Shown: positions 1 through 9,688, numbered from the stretch's first letter. The stretch: 37,627 nt of DNA from an uncultured Prevotellaceae bacterium (GCA_902784615.1 CACZVN010000021.1:1-37627), one strand, 5' to 3'. Numbers and translations: made by a program. Notes: generated from the letters alone by a model not told the origin.

Positions 1-87
1 AGCCAAATGGCGTATGGGTCATGCGTCTGCCGCCATGGCAGGTCACGACCATTCTCGCGAAACCATCGAAGGAGGGTTAAGGCGAAA

Positions 88-1017
88 TCAGAGTTTGCCC
101 TGGTCTCCAAGATAACTGTCCTTAAATCCTAAGAAATAAAGTACACCGTCGAGACCGATGGTGTTGATGCTCTGCTTGGCGTTGGCCACTACTCGGGGCT
201 TGGCATGGAAGGCAATGCCCAGTCCTGCCTCTGTAATCATCGGAAGGTCGTTGGCGCCATCACCTACGGCAATGGTCTGGGCGAGGTTCACCTTCTCCAC
301 CTGGGCTATCAACTTCAAGAGCTCTGCCTTACGGTGTCCATCGACGATCTCACCCACATAACGGCCTGTAAGCTTGCCGTCTTCACCAATCTCCAGTTCG
401 TTAGCATATACGTAGTCGATGCCATAGCGACGCTGCAGATACTCGCCAAAGTAAGTGAATCCACCACTGAGGATAGCGATCTTATATCCACAGGTCTTCA
501 GGATCGACATCAGACGGTCGGCACCTTCCGTAATCGGCAGATGCTCGGCGATATCCTGCATCACGCTGACATCGAGTCCCTTCAACAGCGCTACACGCCG
601 TGTAAAGCTCTCCTTGAAGTCAATCTCACCTCGCATGGCACTCTCCGTGATGGCACGCACCTGAGCTCCTACTCCATTACGCTCTGCGAGTTCATCGATA
701 CACTCCGTCTGAATCAGCGTGGAGTCCATATCAAAACAGATCAAACGACGCATCCTACGGAACATATCGTCCTTCTGGAACGAGAAGTCCATCTCCATCT
801 CAGCAGCCAGTTTCATCAGTTTTGACTGCATCTCCTGACGATCCAGTGGTTCGCCACGCAGTGAGAACTGGATACAAGCACGGGTATGAGTGGCTGGGTT
901 CTTGATACTCTTACGACCCGTCAGTCTGAGGATGGAGTCGATGTTCAGGCCCTGGTCTGCAATGATGCGCGTGGCAGCCTCTATCTGACGGGCTTCCAAC
1001 TGACGCCCCAGCACCAT
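88..1017 (-). CDS. serB: Phosphoserine phosphatase SerB, catalytic part with intact HAD domain (N-terminus disrupted)
   Basis: Phosphoserine phosphatase makes L-serine from O-phosphoserine, the last step of serine biosynthesis, in the cytoplasm. The HAD phosphatase domain is complete: DMDSTL nucleophile motif, SGGFT motif and GDGANDLPM metal-binding motif. Bacteroidetes SerB proteins are about 400 residues with two N-terminal ACT-like domains. This 309-residue frame starts at the first ATG after a frame break, inside the second ACT-like domain. In-frame coding similarity continues upstream (DEYEDWVGHQGKNRYIL) without a start codon before the break, and the true N-terminus lies in another frame at 1047-1184. 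The catalytic domain could still be made from the internal ATG, but normal initiation looks lost. The break may be a real mutation or an assembly error. It is the last gene of a minus-strand operon with mscS and dacB. Confidence 0.9.
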   Translation of the reverse strand: MVLGRQLEARQIEAATRIIADQGLNIDSILRLTGRKSIKNPATHTRACIQFSLRGEPLDRQEMQSKLMKLAAEMEMDFSFQKDDMFRRMRRLICFDMDSTLIQTECIDELAERNGVGAQVRAITESAMRGEIDFKESFTRRVALLKGLDVSVMQDIAEHLPITEGADRLMSILKTCGYKIAILSGGFTYFGEYLQRRYGIDYVYANELEIGEDGKLTGRYVGEIVDGHRKAELLKLIAQVEKVNLAQTIAVGDGANDLPMITEAGLGIAFHAKPRVVANAKQSINTIGLDGVLYFLGFKDSYLGDQGKL

Positions 1018-1046
1018 GAGGATATAGCGGTTCTTACCCTGATGAC

Positions 1047-1184
1047 CTACCCAGTCTTCGTACTCATCGCGAGAATCTGTGCGTCGTACTTGGCAAGAAT
1101 GCCCATGATCGAGGCCGTCAGTCCCGGACGGTCCTGACCTGTAATCCTGACAAGTATCTGTTCTTGTTTGATGTCTTTATCCAT
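1047..1184 (-). pseudogene. serB: 5' fragment of serB (first ACT domain), frame-shifted
   Basis: An ATG at 1184 opens a 45-codon frame that begins MDKDIKQEQILVRITGQDRP and continues GLTASIMGILAKYDAQIL, a recognisable start of the SerB ACT domain. It then runs into AMSTKTG and a stop at 1047-1049. The neighbouring frame resumes at once with DEYEDWVG, which in Bacteroidetes SerB lies roughly 50 residues further on. A deletion of about 150 bp, not a multiple of three, explains both the missing half of the ACT domain and the shift. The size estimate comes from remembered homologues, not an alignment. Confidence 0.75.
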
Positions 1185-1210
1185 TTTTACCTTTTTACTT
1201 TTTTACCCTT
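1185..1210 (-). repeat. 8-bp-period repeat (TTTTTACC class), intergenic
   Basis: The whole 26-bp gap between mscS and serB is built from degenerate TTTTTACC/TTTTTACT units on the plus strand, so serB is preceded by A-rich GGTAAAA sequence. The same class occurs at 16351-16366, 24047-24082, 24156-24190, 29763-29774, 31787-31818 and 31864-31877. Confidence 0.7.
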
Positions 1211-2320
1211 TCACTGTTCAGGGAACTGCTGATAGATACGAAGATCATAGTCGCCTCCCTTTGCAAAGATATACTCCATAATATCGCTGGTGTCGTGCTC
1301 GTAGTCGAGGGCATTCTGCGCCTTCAGCCAGAACATGAACTCCACACAACAGCCAGCCTGCGCAGCCTCTGCCTGACGCACGAGGACGGGCTTGTCTGCG
1401 ACAATCTTCGGATTCTTCTTCAGCCACTCCTCAATATGCTCACGGAACTTCGTGATATTAGCCACACCGTCGTCATCGACCTTCAGCGAACGGAAATCAT
1501 AATATACCTGTCGCACCTGCTTCCTGCCCTCGTTCTCGATCATCCCCTGCCAGTTCTGGAAAGAGCCATCGACGAGTGTCTGCGGTGAGACGGTGACAAC
1601 GGTATTGTCGAAATTACGCACCTTCACCGTTGTCAGCGTGATCTCCTCCACCTTACCATTAGCTCCAGCCGATGGCACGGTGATCCAGTCGCCGATGTGC
1701 AACATATCATTGGATGCCAGACGGATGCCTGCCACCAGTCCCTTGATAGTATCCTGGAAGGCGAGCATCAGAATGGCAGAGACAGCGCCGAGTCCTGCCA
1801 AGAGCGTAGAAGGGTCCTTATTAACGATAATGGAAATAATGACGATAACAGCAATGAAGATCATAACGATCTTCAACACGCCACAGATGCTGTAGATATA
1901 CTGTCGTCGCGCCGACCGTGCCCCATGTTCAAGTTCTTTGAAGGAATTGATAAACACGATGACCGTCCGCGTCATCATAATCGTAAAGTAGATGGCCGTC
2001 AGACGTCCCACAACCTCTGCCACCTTCGGATACTCATAGAACACATGGGGCAAGAGAATCCAGATGACGATGGCAGGGATGATACGGCTGGCAGATGTCA
2101 GCACACGCTGACTGAAGATCACATCATCCCACTTCGCTTCAGTCTTCCTGGTAACCTTCAGGAGCACTGGCACCAGAAACCTACGACAAGCCCATCCTGC
2201 CAACCATGCCAGCAGGAAGGCGACAACTACCAGAATGACGTAACGAACCACGGGAACATAGTCGCCCGTCAGTCCCATCAAACTGATCATCTTTTCCAAA
2301 TATATCTTAATCGCTTCCAT
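1211..2320 (-). CDS. Mechanosensitive ion channel, MscS family (YbdG/MscM-like)
   Basis: Small-conductance mechanosensitive channel protein of the inner membrane, expected to release solutes on hypo-osmotic shock. From the chosen start it is 369 residues. It has five predicted membrane segments, the last being the pore helix (STLLAGLGAVSAILMLAFQD, then TIKGLVAGI), followed by the MscS beta-domain (IGDWITV, GKVEEITLTTVKVRNFDN, VSPQTLVDGSFQNW). The pattern and extended C-terminal cytoplasmic domain resemble E. coli YbdG more than the short MscS. The frame opens with a GTG at 2335, but the ATG at 2320 gives a normal start and overlaps the dacB 3' end by 14 bp, which implies translational coupling. 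Confidence 0.9.
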   Translation of the reverse strand: MEAIKIYLEKMISLMGLTGDYVPVVRYVILVVVAFLLAWLAGWACRRFLVPVLLKVTRKTEAKWDDVIFSQRVLTSASRIIPAIVIWILLPHVFYEYPKVAEVVGRLTAIYFTIMMTRTVIVFINSFKELEHGARSARRQYIYSICGVLKIVMIFIAVIVIISIIVNKDPSTLLAGLGAVSAILMLAFQDTIKGLVAGIRLASNDMLHIGDWITVPSAGANGKVEEITLTTVKVRNFDNTVVTVSPQTLVDGSFQNWQGMIENEGRKQVRQVYYDFRSLKVDDDGVANITKFREHIEEWLKKNPKIVADKPVLVRQAEAAQAGCCVEFMFWLKAQNALDYEHDTSDIMEYIFAKGGDYDLRIYQQFPEQ

Positions 2321-3542
2321 ATCTGTTAGGGTCACTCATGATTTCACACACCTGATCTTGGAAATTACGACCATCGGCAATCTTCAGCACACCTTGGTTC
2401 ATAATGCTGAAGGTCAGGATATGTCCATTCGACGAGGTGCAGTAGCCTGCTAACGTGGTGACACCCGTCACCGTTCCAGTCTTCGCCCTCACCCTGCCGT
2501 TGGCCACCGATTTCACCATGCGCTTTTTCAGCGTACCATCCTGTCCGGCCACAGGCAATGTGGGAAAGAGTTCCATATAGATACCCCTATGACGGTAGGC
2601 ATAGATCAGCAACTTCACCATCAACTCTGGCGTCACGTAATTATAGAGCGAGAGACCGCTACCGTCGGCTATTCTGTATTGGATATCCTTGACGCCCGCC
2701 TTGCCAAGCACCTCCTTGACGGCCTGTCGCCCGTGAGCTGCCGTAGCAGAACGGGAACTGATTGTCGATGCCGCCTGGAAAAATACAGACTCTGCATAGA
2801 GGTTGTCACTGTCCTTCATCATCGGCAGGAGGATCTGCCTGAGCGTATGACTGCGCGTACAGATCGTCAACGACTCTTTGGGCAGATCACCCGTCGTACA
2901 GGGGGCATCTACCTCTATACCCGCAGCCCTGAGCATCTCCACGAAACGGCTCATGAACTCATCCTTCCGCGAAATGAGCAGGGGTGTCAGTTGAGGATTA
3001 TCATCATCCCAGCACCAGCCCTCACCCAACAGTGTTTCCTCCTTAAAGGAGGTGACAGCGACAAGACGTCCTCGGATAGTTTTCACGCCCAATCCAAGGA
3101 CACTCTCCACGAAGGCATTCATGTCGATGGTGTCAAACATCGGATCCATGCCGCCCACACAAAACAGATCACCTACAAGCACACTGTCCTCCACCGTACC
3201 CGAATAACGCAATGAGGTACGGAACTGATAACTGGCACCCAGACGGTCCAAGGCCGTGATGGCCGTCAGCAGTTTCATTGTCGAGGCTGGCCTGAGCGTC
3301 TGTTTCTCACCATGATGGTAGAGTACGGAGTCGGCCGTCAGGTCATACACCAGCAGTCCCAACTGCGATCGCTCAAAGAGCGGGTCCTGTGTCAGTGTGT
3401 CGAGCCGTGCCTGCAGGTTCTGCGGCCAGGGCAGTCTCACCTCCACCGTATCCAACAACACGCCCTCGGTCTGCGCCTGCAAACCGAGCAAAGAACAACC
3501 CGCAAAAATAAACGCCAATAAATATTTCTTCTGTTTTTTCAA
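2307..3542 (-). CDS. dacB: D-alanyl-D-alanine carboxypeptidase/endopeptidase, PBP4 type (peptidase S13)
   Basis: Periplasmic penicillin-binding protein that trims or cleaves peptidoglycan cross-bridges. All three active-site motifs are visible: S87-T-M-K90 (nucleophile and general base), S245-D-N247 and K354-T-G356. The N-terminus (MKKQKKYLLAFIFAGCSLLG followed by LQAQ) is a signal peptide. Cleavage after LQA is likely; FAGC is a weak alternative lipobox. The start codon is TTG, sitting at the end of a short TTTAAT-type repeat that fills the gap to the upstream gene. At 411 residues it is near the usual S13 length. Its operon partners are a CarboxypepD_reg protein upstream and an MscS channel downstream, a cell-envelope theme. 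Confidence 0.93.
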   Translation of the reverse strand: MKKQKKYLLAFIFAGCSLLGLQAQTEGVLLDTVEVRLPWPQNLQARLDTLTQDPLFERSQLGLLVYDLTADSVLYHHGEKQTLRPASTMKLLTAITALDRLGASYQFRTSLRYSGTVEDSVLVGDLFCVGGMDPMFDTIDMNAFVESVLGLGVKTIRGRLVAVTSFKEETLLGEGWCWDDDNPQLTPLLISRKDEFMSRFVEMLRAAGIEVDAPCTTGDLPKESLTICTRSHTLRQILLPMMKDSDNLYAESVFFQAASTISSRSATAAHGRQAVKEVLGKAGVKDIQYRIADGSGLSLYNYVTPELMVKLLIYAYRHRGIYMELFPTLPVAGQDGTLKKRMVKSVANGRVRAKTGTVTGVTTLAGYCTSSNGHILTFSIMNQGVLKIADGRNFQDQVCEIMSDPNRYGSD

Positions 3543-3567
3543 TGTTTAATCTTTAATCTATAATGTT
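3541..3567 (-). repeat. 7-bp-period TGTTTAA-class repeat filling an intercistronic gap
   Basis: Between the stop of the CarboxypepD_reg gene and the TTG of dacB the DNA is almost only degenerate TGTTTAA/TCTTTAA units (read on the plus strand). The same class occurs at 13465-13496, 25196-25231, 26330-26362 and 32007-32041. Confidence 0.7.
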
Positions 3568-3568
3568 T

Positions 3569-4783
3569 CTAATTCCTCCGATACGTCGATACCAGTTTCT
3601 GAATGGCCTTGTCCAACGATTCTGAAGGTTCTATAATATTATACTTGTCCCAGTATGCCGGGTCCATGAAATACTCCACCTTGTCATAATACGCATCACG
3701 CGAGTCGAAAGAGCCTCGGCTGGCGATGGGCTGCACGTTGTCCGACGAACTGTCTGTTACTACCATCTCGCAGGTGGCGGTAAACGAAGTGGCAAAGAGA
3801 CGCTTCTTCCAATCGCAGTTAAAGCGGAAGGTATTCCTCAGATAACTGATGCGTGTCACGCCGTCCTCATAGCGATAATCGACAACGCTTGACAACTCCC
3901 TCGGACGGAACCTCACACCCAGAGGTTTCTTCACCAGCATCGTCTGTGTGGCCTTGCCCCTGTCGCTCATGTCAAGGTCGAGTTCGATACGTGTAAAGGC
4001 CAACCTATCCATGTCGATATACAGTTTGCCATGATAGAGGGCGTAGTCCGTCGATGTCTGAGGCTCCATCCTCACCACGTACTGCAGACGATCATTGATA
4101 TACTCTGGTATGTCCATCGAGAACTTATAGTAGTCGAGTTCTTCCTTATTCAGGAGGATTTCGCGGTTCTTCACAATATCCAGAATTACCGCCTGCACAG
4201 GACCACCCATCACCTTCACGCCCAGGGTGTCGCCCTGTTTCTGACTCAGCAAGCGGCGCCCTTTCACAATAGCCACCCTGTCGCGTGCCGTTCCACGCGT
4301 GTATGGGGTCTTATACATATCTTCCACGCCTTCTGCCACATAGATGTAATGCTTGCGCTTCATGGCCGTCTCGCGGTAGAAGCCCTTCAGTAGTTCAGGT
4401 ACGCGACTATAATTATCAGGGATCTTGCTGATGGCGATATCCACCAACTTACGGGGATCCTCATTCATCACAACAACCTCCTGCAGTTGAATGACCGTCG
4501 GCTGTAGCCTTACCTTCAGTCCCTCCGTCTGTCCTTGCATGAGACTCACCTGACGGGTCTTGTATCCCAGATGGGAGATGCGCACGCGTTCAGGCATTGC
4601 CTGAAGCTTCAGCGTGAAGGCACCGTCCTCGTTCGTCACCACAGATATCTTGCCGGAAGAGATACTTACCTGGCCTAAAGGAGCACCAGTCTTATCATCG
4701 ACCACCACGCCACTAACCACCACCTGCTGTGCCAGCACAGCCAGCGGAGTCATCAACAGAATAATTAGCCACAGTCTTTTCAT
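3569..4783 (-). CDS. CarboxypepD_reg-like domain protein, exported
   Basis: Exported Bacteroidetes protein of unknown function, 404 residues from the chosen start. It has a signal peptide (MKRLWLIILLMTPLAVLAQ). An N-terminal carboxypeptidase-regulatory-like beta-sandwich follows (VVVSGVVVDDKTGAPLGQVS, then NEDGAFTLKL and HLGYKTRQV) over about residues 20-100, as found at the front of SusC-type receptors. The remaining 300 residues carry no catalytic motif I recognise. The frame extends upstream to 4819, but the ATG at 4783 starts a proper signal peptide and lies about 20 nt downstream of a consensus promoter. It is the first gene of the operon with dacB, mscS and serB. Periplasm or outer membrane is likely. 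Confidence 0.8.
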   Translation of the reverse strand: MKRLWLIILLMTPLAVLAQQVVVSGVVVDDKTGAPLGQVSISSGKISVVTNEDGAFTLKLQAMPERVRISHLGYKTRQVSLMQGQTEGLKVRLQPTVIQLQEVVVMNEDPRKLVDIAISKIPDNYSRVPELLKGFYRETAMKRKHYIYVAEGVEDMYKTPYTRGTARDRVAIVKGRRLLSQKQGDTLGVKVMGGPVQAVILDIVKNREILLNKEELDYYKFSMDIPEYINDRLQYVVRMEPQTSTDYALYHGKLYIDMDRLAFTRIELDLDMSDRGKATQTMLVKKPLGVRFRPRELSSVVDYRYEDGVTRISYLRNTFRFNCDWKKRLFATSFTATCEMVVTDSSSDNVQPIASRGSFDSRDAYYDKVEYFMDPAYWDKYNIIEPSESLDKAIQKLVSTYRRN

Positions 4784-4808
4784 CTTCGTCAATGTCTTGG
4801 TTTTGCCG

Positions 4809-4840
4809 CAAAGATACAAAAAAATTCCACATGATGCAAA
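4809..4840 (-). promoter_or_regulatory. Bacteroidetes-type promoter for the CarboxypepD_reg-dacB-mscS-serB operon
   Basis: On the minus strand, TTTG (4837-4840), a 20-bp spacer, then TATCTTTG (4809-4816). This matches the Bacteroidetes primary sigma consensus TTTG-N19-21-TAnnTTTG. The predicted leader before the ATG at 4783 is about 20 nt. Confidence 0.75.
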
Positions 4841-4859
4841 TAATATCCAAAAAAAAGAT

Positions 4860-4867
4860 TACCTTTG
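4860..4867 (+). promoter_or_regulatory. Probable -7 element for nadB-deoD
   Basis: TACCTTTG matches TAnnTTTG and lies 28 nt before the nadB ATG. No TTTG was seen at the -33 position, so only half of the promoter is supported. Confidence 0.5.
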
Positions 4868-4895
4868 CACCAATTAACAGAAACAAGTCAGGATT

Positions 4896-6482
4896 ATGGT
4901 TTACAAGTACGACTTTCTCGTGATCGGTGCAGGCGTGGCAGGCATGAGCTACGCCTTGAAAGTGGCCCGTGCCAACAAGGGCCGTGTCTGTATGATCTGT
5001 AAGACCTCGCTCGACGAGGCGAACACCTCGTTCGCCCAGGGTGGCGTGGCCTCCGTGACGAACCTCGAACTCGACAACTTCGATAAGCATATCGAGGACA
5101 CGATGATAGCCGGCGACTACATCTCCGACCGTGCCGCCGTCGAACAGGTGGTGCGCAAGGCTCCTGAGCAGATCAAGGAACTCGTCAGCTGGGGTGTGAA
5201 CTTCGACAAGAAGGAAGATGGTACCTTCGACCTGCACCGCGAGGGCGGACATTCCGAGTTCCGCATCCTCCATCATGCCGACGACACGGGTGCCGAAATC
5301 CAGCGTGGACTGATGGAGGCCGTGCGCCGTGATCCGAACATCGAGATCAAGGAGAACCACTTCGCCGTGGAGATCATCACCCAGCACCACCTCGGTGCCA
5401 AGGTGACACGCCGCTCACCCTATATCAATTGCTATGGCGCCTATGTGCTTAATCCTGACACCCAGAAGGTGGATACCTATCTAAGTAAGGTGACGGTGAT
5501 GTGCACAGGTGGCTGTGGCGCTGTCTATCTCACCACCTCGAACCCCGTCATTGCCACGGGCGACGGCATCGCCATGGTATATCGCGCCAAGGGTACGGTA
5601 GCCGACATGGAGTTCGTACAGTTCCACCCCACGGTACTCCATAACCCTAACGAGACCCACCCTGCCTACCTCATCACTGAGGCCATGCGCGGCTATGGCG
5701 GCATCCTGAAGTTGCCCAACGGTGAGGAGTTTATGCAGAAGTACGACGAACGTCTCTCGTTGGCCCCCCGCGACATCGTGGCCCGTGCCATCGACAAGGA
5801 GATGAAGATCCACGGTATCGACCACGTGTGCCTCGACGTCACCCATAAGGATCCTGCCGAGACGCGCCACCACTTCCCCAATATCTACCAGAAATGTCTC
5901 AGTATCGGCATCGATATCACCACTGACTATATCCCCGTGCGCCCTGCGGCCCACTATATGTGTGGCGGTATCAAGGTCGATCTCAACGGCCAGACCAGCA
6001 TCGAACGGCTCTACGCCCTCGGTGAGTGTTCCTGCACGGGTCTGCACGGGGGTAACCGTCTGGCCTCCAACTCACTCATCGAGGCCGTCGTCTATGCCGA
6101 TGCTGCTGCCAAGAACTCGCTGGAGCATATCGAGTTCTACGACTACAACGAGAAGGTGCCAGAGTGGAATGATGAGGGTACGATGACCAATGAGGAGAAG
6201 GTGCTTATCACCCAAAGCGTGCGCGAGGTGAACCAGATCATGGCCAACTACGTGGGTATCGTGCGCAGCGACCTGCGCCTGCACCGTGCCTGGGATCGTC
6301 TTGACATGCTCTACGAGGAGACGGAACGCCTCTTCAAGCGCGTGAAGGCTTCGAAAGATATCTGCGAACTGCGCAACATGATCAACGTGGGTTATCTCAT
6401 CACCCGCTGGGCCCTGGAGCGCAAGGAGTGTCGTGGTCTCCACTTCACCACCGACTATCCCGTCCACGCCTACGACAAGTAA
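4896..6482 (+). CDS. nadB: L-aspartate oxidase
   Basis: Flavoenzyme that oxidises L-aspartate to iminoaspartate, the first step of de novo NAD synthesis; it can use fumarate as electron acceptor in anaerobes. The N-terminus has the FAD dinucleotide fold (DFLVIGAGVAGMSYAL, GAGVAG at residues 11-16) and the SFAQGGVASV motif. Further on are the HREGGHSEFRILHHADDTG region, EFVQFHPTVL, the capping-domain ARAID stretch, the HYMCGGIKVD motif and GLHGGNRLASNSL near the end of the FAD domain, all typical of the succinate dehydrogenase/NadB family. The 528-residue length is usual for NadB and the C-terminal helical region is present. No nadA or nadC lies nearby; deoD follows after 21 bp. Confidence 0.96.
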   Translation: MVYKYDFLVIGAGVAGMSYALKVARANKGRVCMICKTSLDEANTSFAQGGVASVTNLELDNFDKHIEDTMIAGDYISDRAAVEQVVRKAPEQIKELVSWGVNFDKKEDGTFDLHREGGHSEFRILHHADDTGAEIQRGLMEAVRRDPNIEIKENHFAVEIITQHHLGAKVTRRSPYINCYGAYVLNPDTQKVDTYLSKVTVMCTGGCGAVYLTTSNPVIATGDGIAMVYRAKGTVADMEFVQFHPTVLHNPNETHPAYLITEAMRGYGGILKLPNGEEFMQKYDERLSLAPRDIVARAIDKEMKIHGIDHVCLDVTHKDPAETRHHFPNIYQKCLSIGIDITTDYIPVRPAAHYMCGGIKVDLNGQTSIERLYALGECSCTGLHGGNRLASNSLIEAVVYADAAAKNSLEHIEFYDYNEKVPEWNDEGTMTNEEKVLITQSVREVNQIMANYVGIVRSDLRLHRAWDRLDMLYEETERLFKRVKASKDICELRNMINVGYLITRWALERKECRGLHFTTDYPVHAYDK

Positions 6483-6503
6483 ACAACCAAAACGATAAAG
6501 CTT

Positions 6504-7211
6504 ATGAACAAAACTCCTACGCCCCATATCGGGGCCAAGTACGGCGAGATCGCCGAGACTGTCATCATGGCGGGCGACCCGCTGCGTGCGAAATTCATGG
6601 CCGAGAACTTCCTCGAGGATGCCGTGCAGTTTAACAACGTCCGTGGTATGCTGGGTTACACAGGCACTTACAAAGGCAAGCGCATCAGTGTGATGGGACA
6701 CGGCATGGGCGGTCCATCCATCGGCATCTACACCTATGAGCTCTATAACTTCTACGGTGTGAAACAGATTATCCGCGTGGGATCAGCAGGTTCTATCAAG
6801 GAAGACCTGCACGTAGGCGACCTGGTGATTGCCATGGGTGCCTGCACGAACTCCAACTATGCCGCCCAGTATGAACTGCCCGGAACCTTTGCCCCCATTG
6901 CCGACTTCGGCATGCTGCGCCGTGCCGCAGAGACCTGCGACCGCTTAGGCTACCGTTACCAGGTAGGCAACGTATTGACGTCGGACACCTTCTATACAGA
7001 GAATCCGCACAACGAGAAATGGATCAACATGGGTGTGCTGGCCGTAGAAATGGAGATTGCCATTCTCTACATGAACGCAACGCGCTCGGGCAACAAGGCC
7101 CTGGCCATCTGTACTGTGTCGGACCACATCATCACCGGTGAAGCAACGACGGCTGAAGAGCGTCAACTGACTTTCACGAAGATGATGGATGTGGCCTTCT
7201 CAGTAATATAA
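6504..7211 (+). CDS. deoD: Purine-nucleoside phosphorylase, DeoD type
   Basis: Cytoplasmic hexameric phosphorylase that splits purine (deoxy)nucleosides with phosphate into base and (deoxy)ribose-1-phosphate. Family motifs visible in the 235 residues are the N-terminal HIGAKYGEIAETVIMAGDPLRAKF stretch, the MGHGMGGPSIGIYTYEL motif, the IRVGSAGSI phosphate-binding loop, the VEMEIA ribose-binding Met-Glu pair and the VSDHI motif with the catalytic Asp. The VEME is followed by IA where many homologues have AA, a mild substitution. It sits 21 bp after nadB, probably in one transcript, and ends 3 bp from the convergent GH94 gene. Confidence 0.95.
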   Translation: MNKTPTPHIGAKYGEIAETVIMAGDPLRAKFMAENFLEDAVQFNNVRGMLGYTGTYKGKRISVMGHGMGGPSIGIYTYELYNFYGVKQIIRVGSAGSIKEDLHVGDLVIAMGACTNSNYAAQYELPGTFAPIADFGMLRRAAETCDRLGYRYQVGNVLTSDTFYTENPHNEKWINMGVLAVEMEIAILYMNATRSGNKALAICTVSDHIITGEATTAEERQLTFTKMMDVAFSVI

Positions 7212-7214
7212 ATT

Positions 7215-9662
7215 TTACATCGTTACTTCTACGACATGCTTGCCAGCGGAATAGGGAATCACCGTTCCGTTGACAGGCTGACCGTCGAGTGTGATGCTCT
7301 TGACACCCTTCTGCTGTCCGTTAGGATGGATGGTGATCTCGTAGTCAGCATCGCGGAACTTACGCTGAACGGTATAGTCCGTGGCCGTCTCTGGCAGACA
7401 GGGATCGATGCGGATACCATCGTAGTCAGGCTTGATACCAAGAATAAACTCCGAAACGGTGTACCACATCCAGGCGGCCGTACCCGTGAGCCATGAGTTC
7501 TTACCCTCACCTGGCTTGTAGGCGTCCTTACCAGCCACCATCTGGCAGTTCACGTAAGGCTCCACCTTATGCAGCGTCTGATACTTCTCTTCGACGTACG
7601 AGGGCAGGATCTTGGCGTAGTGGCTCCACGCATCGTTACCACGACCTGCGATACACTCACCGATGATGACCCAAGGATTATTGTGGCAGAAGATACCTGC
7701 GTTCTCCTTATAGCCCTCGGGATAAGACGAAATCTCACCATACTCATAGATATACTTCGTGAAGGCGGGGTTGTTGAGCACCATACCATGCTCGCACTCC
7801 AAGTACTTCTTGCAGGAGTCGAGCGACTTGGCCACCATACCGTCGTCGGCACCAATCTCGGCCATCGTACACCAACCCTGGCTTTCGATGAAGATCTTGG
7901 CCTCCTCGCACTCGTTAGAGCCGATCTTACGACCATAGAAGTCGTAGGCGCGCAGATACCACTCACCGTCCCAGCCATGTTTTTTCACGGCCTCGATCAT
8001 CGCATCAACAGCCTGCTGCATGCGTCCTGCTTCAGCATCCTTGCCAATCTTCTTGCAAAGAGCCACATAGTCCTTACCAGTCACCACGAAGAGACCTGCA
8101 ATCATCAGCGACTCAGCCTTCGTACCTTCAGAGACGTTCTCCGTAGTCTGGAAACTCTCATTAGGATCCCACGAGAAGCAGTTCAGGTTCAGACAGTCGT
8201 TCCAGTCGGCACGACCGATGAGCGGCAGCATGTGAGGACCGAGGTTCTTGATGACATGATCCATCGAGATCTTCAGGTGCTCGAAGAGCGTAACCTCAGA
8301 ACCAGGCTGGTTATCGAAAGGCACCATCTCGTCGAGGATAGAGAAGTCGCCCGTCTCCTTGATATAGGCCACCGTTCCGAAGATGAGCCAGCAGGGATCG
8401 TCGTTGAAGCCGCCACCGATATCGTTGTTACCACGCTTGGTAAGAGGCTGGTACTGGTGATAGCAACCACCGTCGGGGAACTGTGTCGAGGCGATATCGA
8501 TGATTCGTTGACGGGCACGGGGCGGGATCTGATGCACGAAGCCCACGAGGTCCTGGTTCGAATCACGGAAGCCCATACCACGGCCGACACCACTCTCGAA
8601 GAACGAAGCCGAGCGCGAGAAGTTGAACGTCACCATACACTGGTACTGATTCCAGATATTCACCATACGGTCGAGTTTATCATTACCTGTCTTCACCTTA
8701 TATATATTAAGCAGGGCATCCCAGTAAGTGCAGAGTTCTGCAAAAGCCTTATCCACCTTCTCCGTGGTGTCGAGTTCAGCGATGAGGGCATGAGCCTTCT
8801 TCTTGTTGATTACCTGAGGAGCCTCAAACTTCTCGTCCTGCTCATTCTCGATGTAACCCAACAGGAACACGAAGTCACGAGACTCACCCGGTTTCAGCGT
8901 CACCTCAATATAGTGCGAAGCGATGGGGCTCCAGCCATGAGCGTGACTGTTACGGGGCTTACCCTCCATCACGGCTTGAGGATCAGCAAACTCGTTATAG
9001 AGGCCCACGAAGGTCTCACGGTCCGTATCAAAGCCCTGAATAGATGCATTGACATGATAGAACGCGTAGTGATTACGACGCTCGCGATACTCCGTCTTGT
9101 GGTAAATCGTTGAACCCTCGATCTCAACTTCGCCCGTCGAGAAATTACGCTGGAAGTTCTCCATATCCGTGGCGGCATTCCAGAGACACCACTCCTCGAA
9201 CGAGAAGAGTTTCAGCGTCTTGGTCTCCTGCGACTCGTTCTTCAGCGTCAATTTCTGCACCTCGGCCCATTTCTTCAGGGGCACGAAGAAGAGCACGCTG
9301 GCCTCCACCCCGTTCTTCTTACCCGTGATGCGGGTGTAGCTCATGCCATGACGGCACTCATAGAAGTCGAGCGGTGTCTTGCAGGGCTTCCAACTCGGAT
9401 TCCACACGGTGTCGCCATCCTTGATGTAGAAATAGCGGCCACCATTGTCCATCGGCACGTTGTTATAGCGATAACGGGTGATGCGACGGAACTTGGCATC
9501 CTTATAGAAGCTGTAGCCGCCAGCGGTGTTAGAGATCAGTGAGAAGAAGTCCTCATTGCCCAGATAGTTGATCCAGGGCCACGGTGTCTGCGGGTCTGTG
9601 ATGACATACTCGCGATGCTGGTCATCGAAATGACCGTAACGTTTCTGTTGTTCCATATTCAT
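7215..9662 (-). CDS. Cellobiose phosphorylase, glycoside hydrolase family 94
   Basis: Intracellular phosphorylase that converts cellobiose and phosphate to glucose-1-phosphate and glucose, saving ATP when cellulose or beta-glucan fragments are used. The N-terminal [20 protein letters not shown] and [20 protein letters not shown] stretches closely match characterised clostridial/Ruminococcus cellobiose phosphorylases from memory. The (alpha/alpha)6 catalytic domain carries [10 protein letters not shown] with the general-acid Asp, and the C-terminus has the [17 protein letters not shown] and IDPCLP motifs. The 815-residue length is typical, and no signal peptide is present. An alternative start is the ATG at 9656 (MEQQ). 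No transporter or GH3/GH5 gene is adjacent. It shares a divergent promoter region with the fabG cluster. Confidence 0.95.
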   Translation of the reverse strand: MNMEQQKRYGHFDDQHREYVITDPQTPWPWINYLGNEDFFSLISNTAGGYSFYKDAKFRRITRYRYNNVPMDNGGRYFYIKDGDTVWNPSWKPCKTPLDFYECRHGMSYTRITGKKNGVEASVLFFVPLKKWAEVQKLTLKNESQETKTLKLFSFEEWCLWNAATDMENFQRNFSTGEVEIEGSTIYHKTEYRERRNHYAFYHVNASIQGFDTDRETFVGLYNEFADPQAVMEGKPRNSHAHGWSPIASHYIEVTLKPGESRDFVFLLGYIENEQDEKFEAPQVINKKKAHALIAELDTTEKVDKAFAELCTYWDALLNIYKVKTGNDKLDRMVNIWNQYQCMVTFNFSRSASFFESGVGRGMGFRDSNQDLVGFVHQIPPRARQRIIDIASTQFPDGGCYHQYQPLTKRGNNDIGGGFNDDPCWLIFGTVAYIKETGDFSILDEMVPFDNQPGSEVTLFEHLKISMDHVIKNLGPHMLPLIGRADWNDCLNLNCFSWDPNESFQTTENVSEGTKAESLMIAGLFVVTGKDYVALCKKIGKDAEAGRMQQAVDAMIEAVKKHGWDGEWYLRAYDFYGRKIGSNECEEAKIFIESQGWCTMAEIGADDGMVAKSLDSCKKYLECEHGMVLNNPAFTKYIYEYGEISSYPEGYKENAGIFCHNNPWVIIGECIAGRGNDAWSHYAKILPSYVEEKYQTLHKVEPYVNCQMVAGKDAYKPGEGKNSWLTGTAAWMWYTVSEFILGIKPDYDGIRIDPCLPETATDYTVQRKFRDADYEITIHPNGQQKGVKSITLDGQPVNGTVIPYSAGKHVVEVTM

Positions 9663-9688
9663 GTTTTAGTTAGTTACCAAATTTCTGG

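Noticed and set aside
1-115. Two short plus-strand frames open from the window edge (stops at 78-80 and 113-115) that could be the 3' end of a neighbouring gene
   Set aside because: Both are too short, neither peptide matches a family I recognise, and codon use does not decide between them, so no feature was called.
7569-9113. Long 514-codon frame on the plus strand opposite the GH94 gene
   Set aside because: It is antisense to a clearly recognised cellobiose phosphorylase; composition (rich in H, R, L, V, T) is typical of a shadow frame in GC-rich coding DNA.
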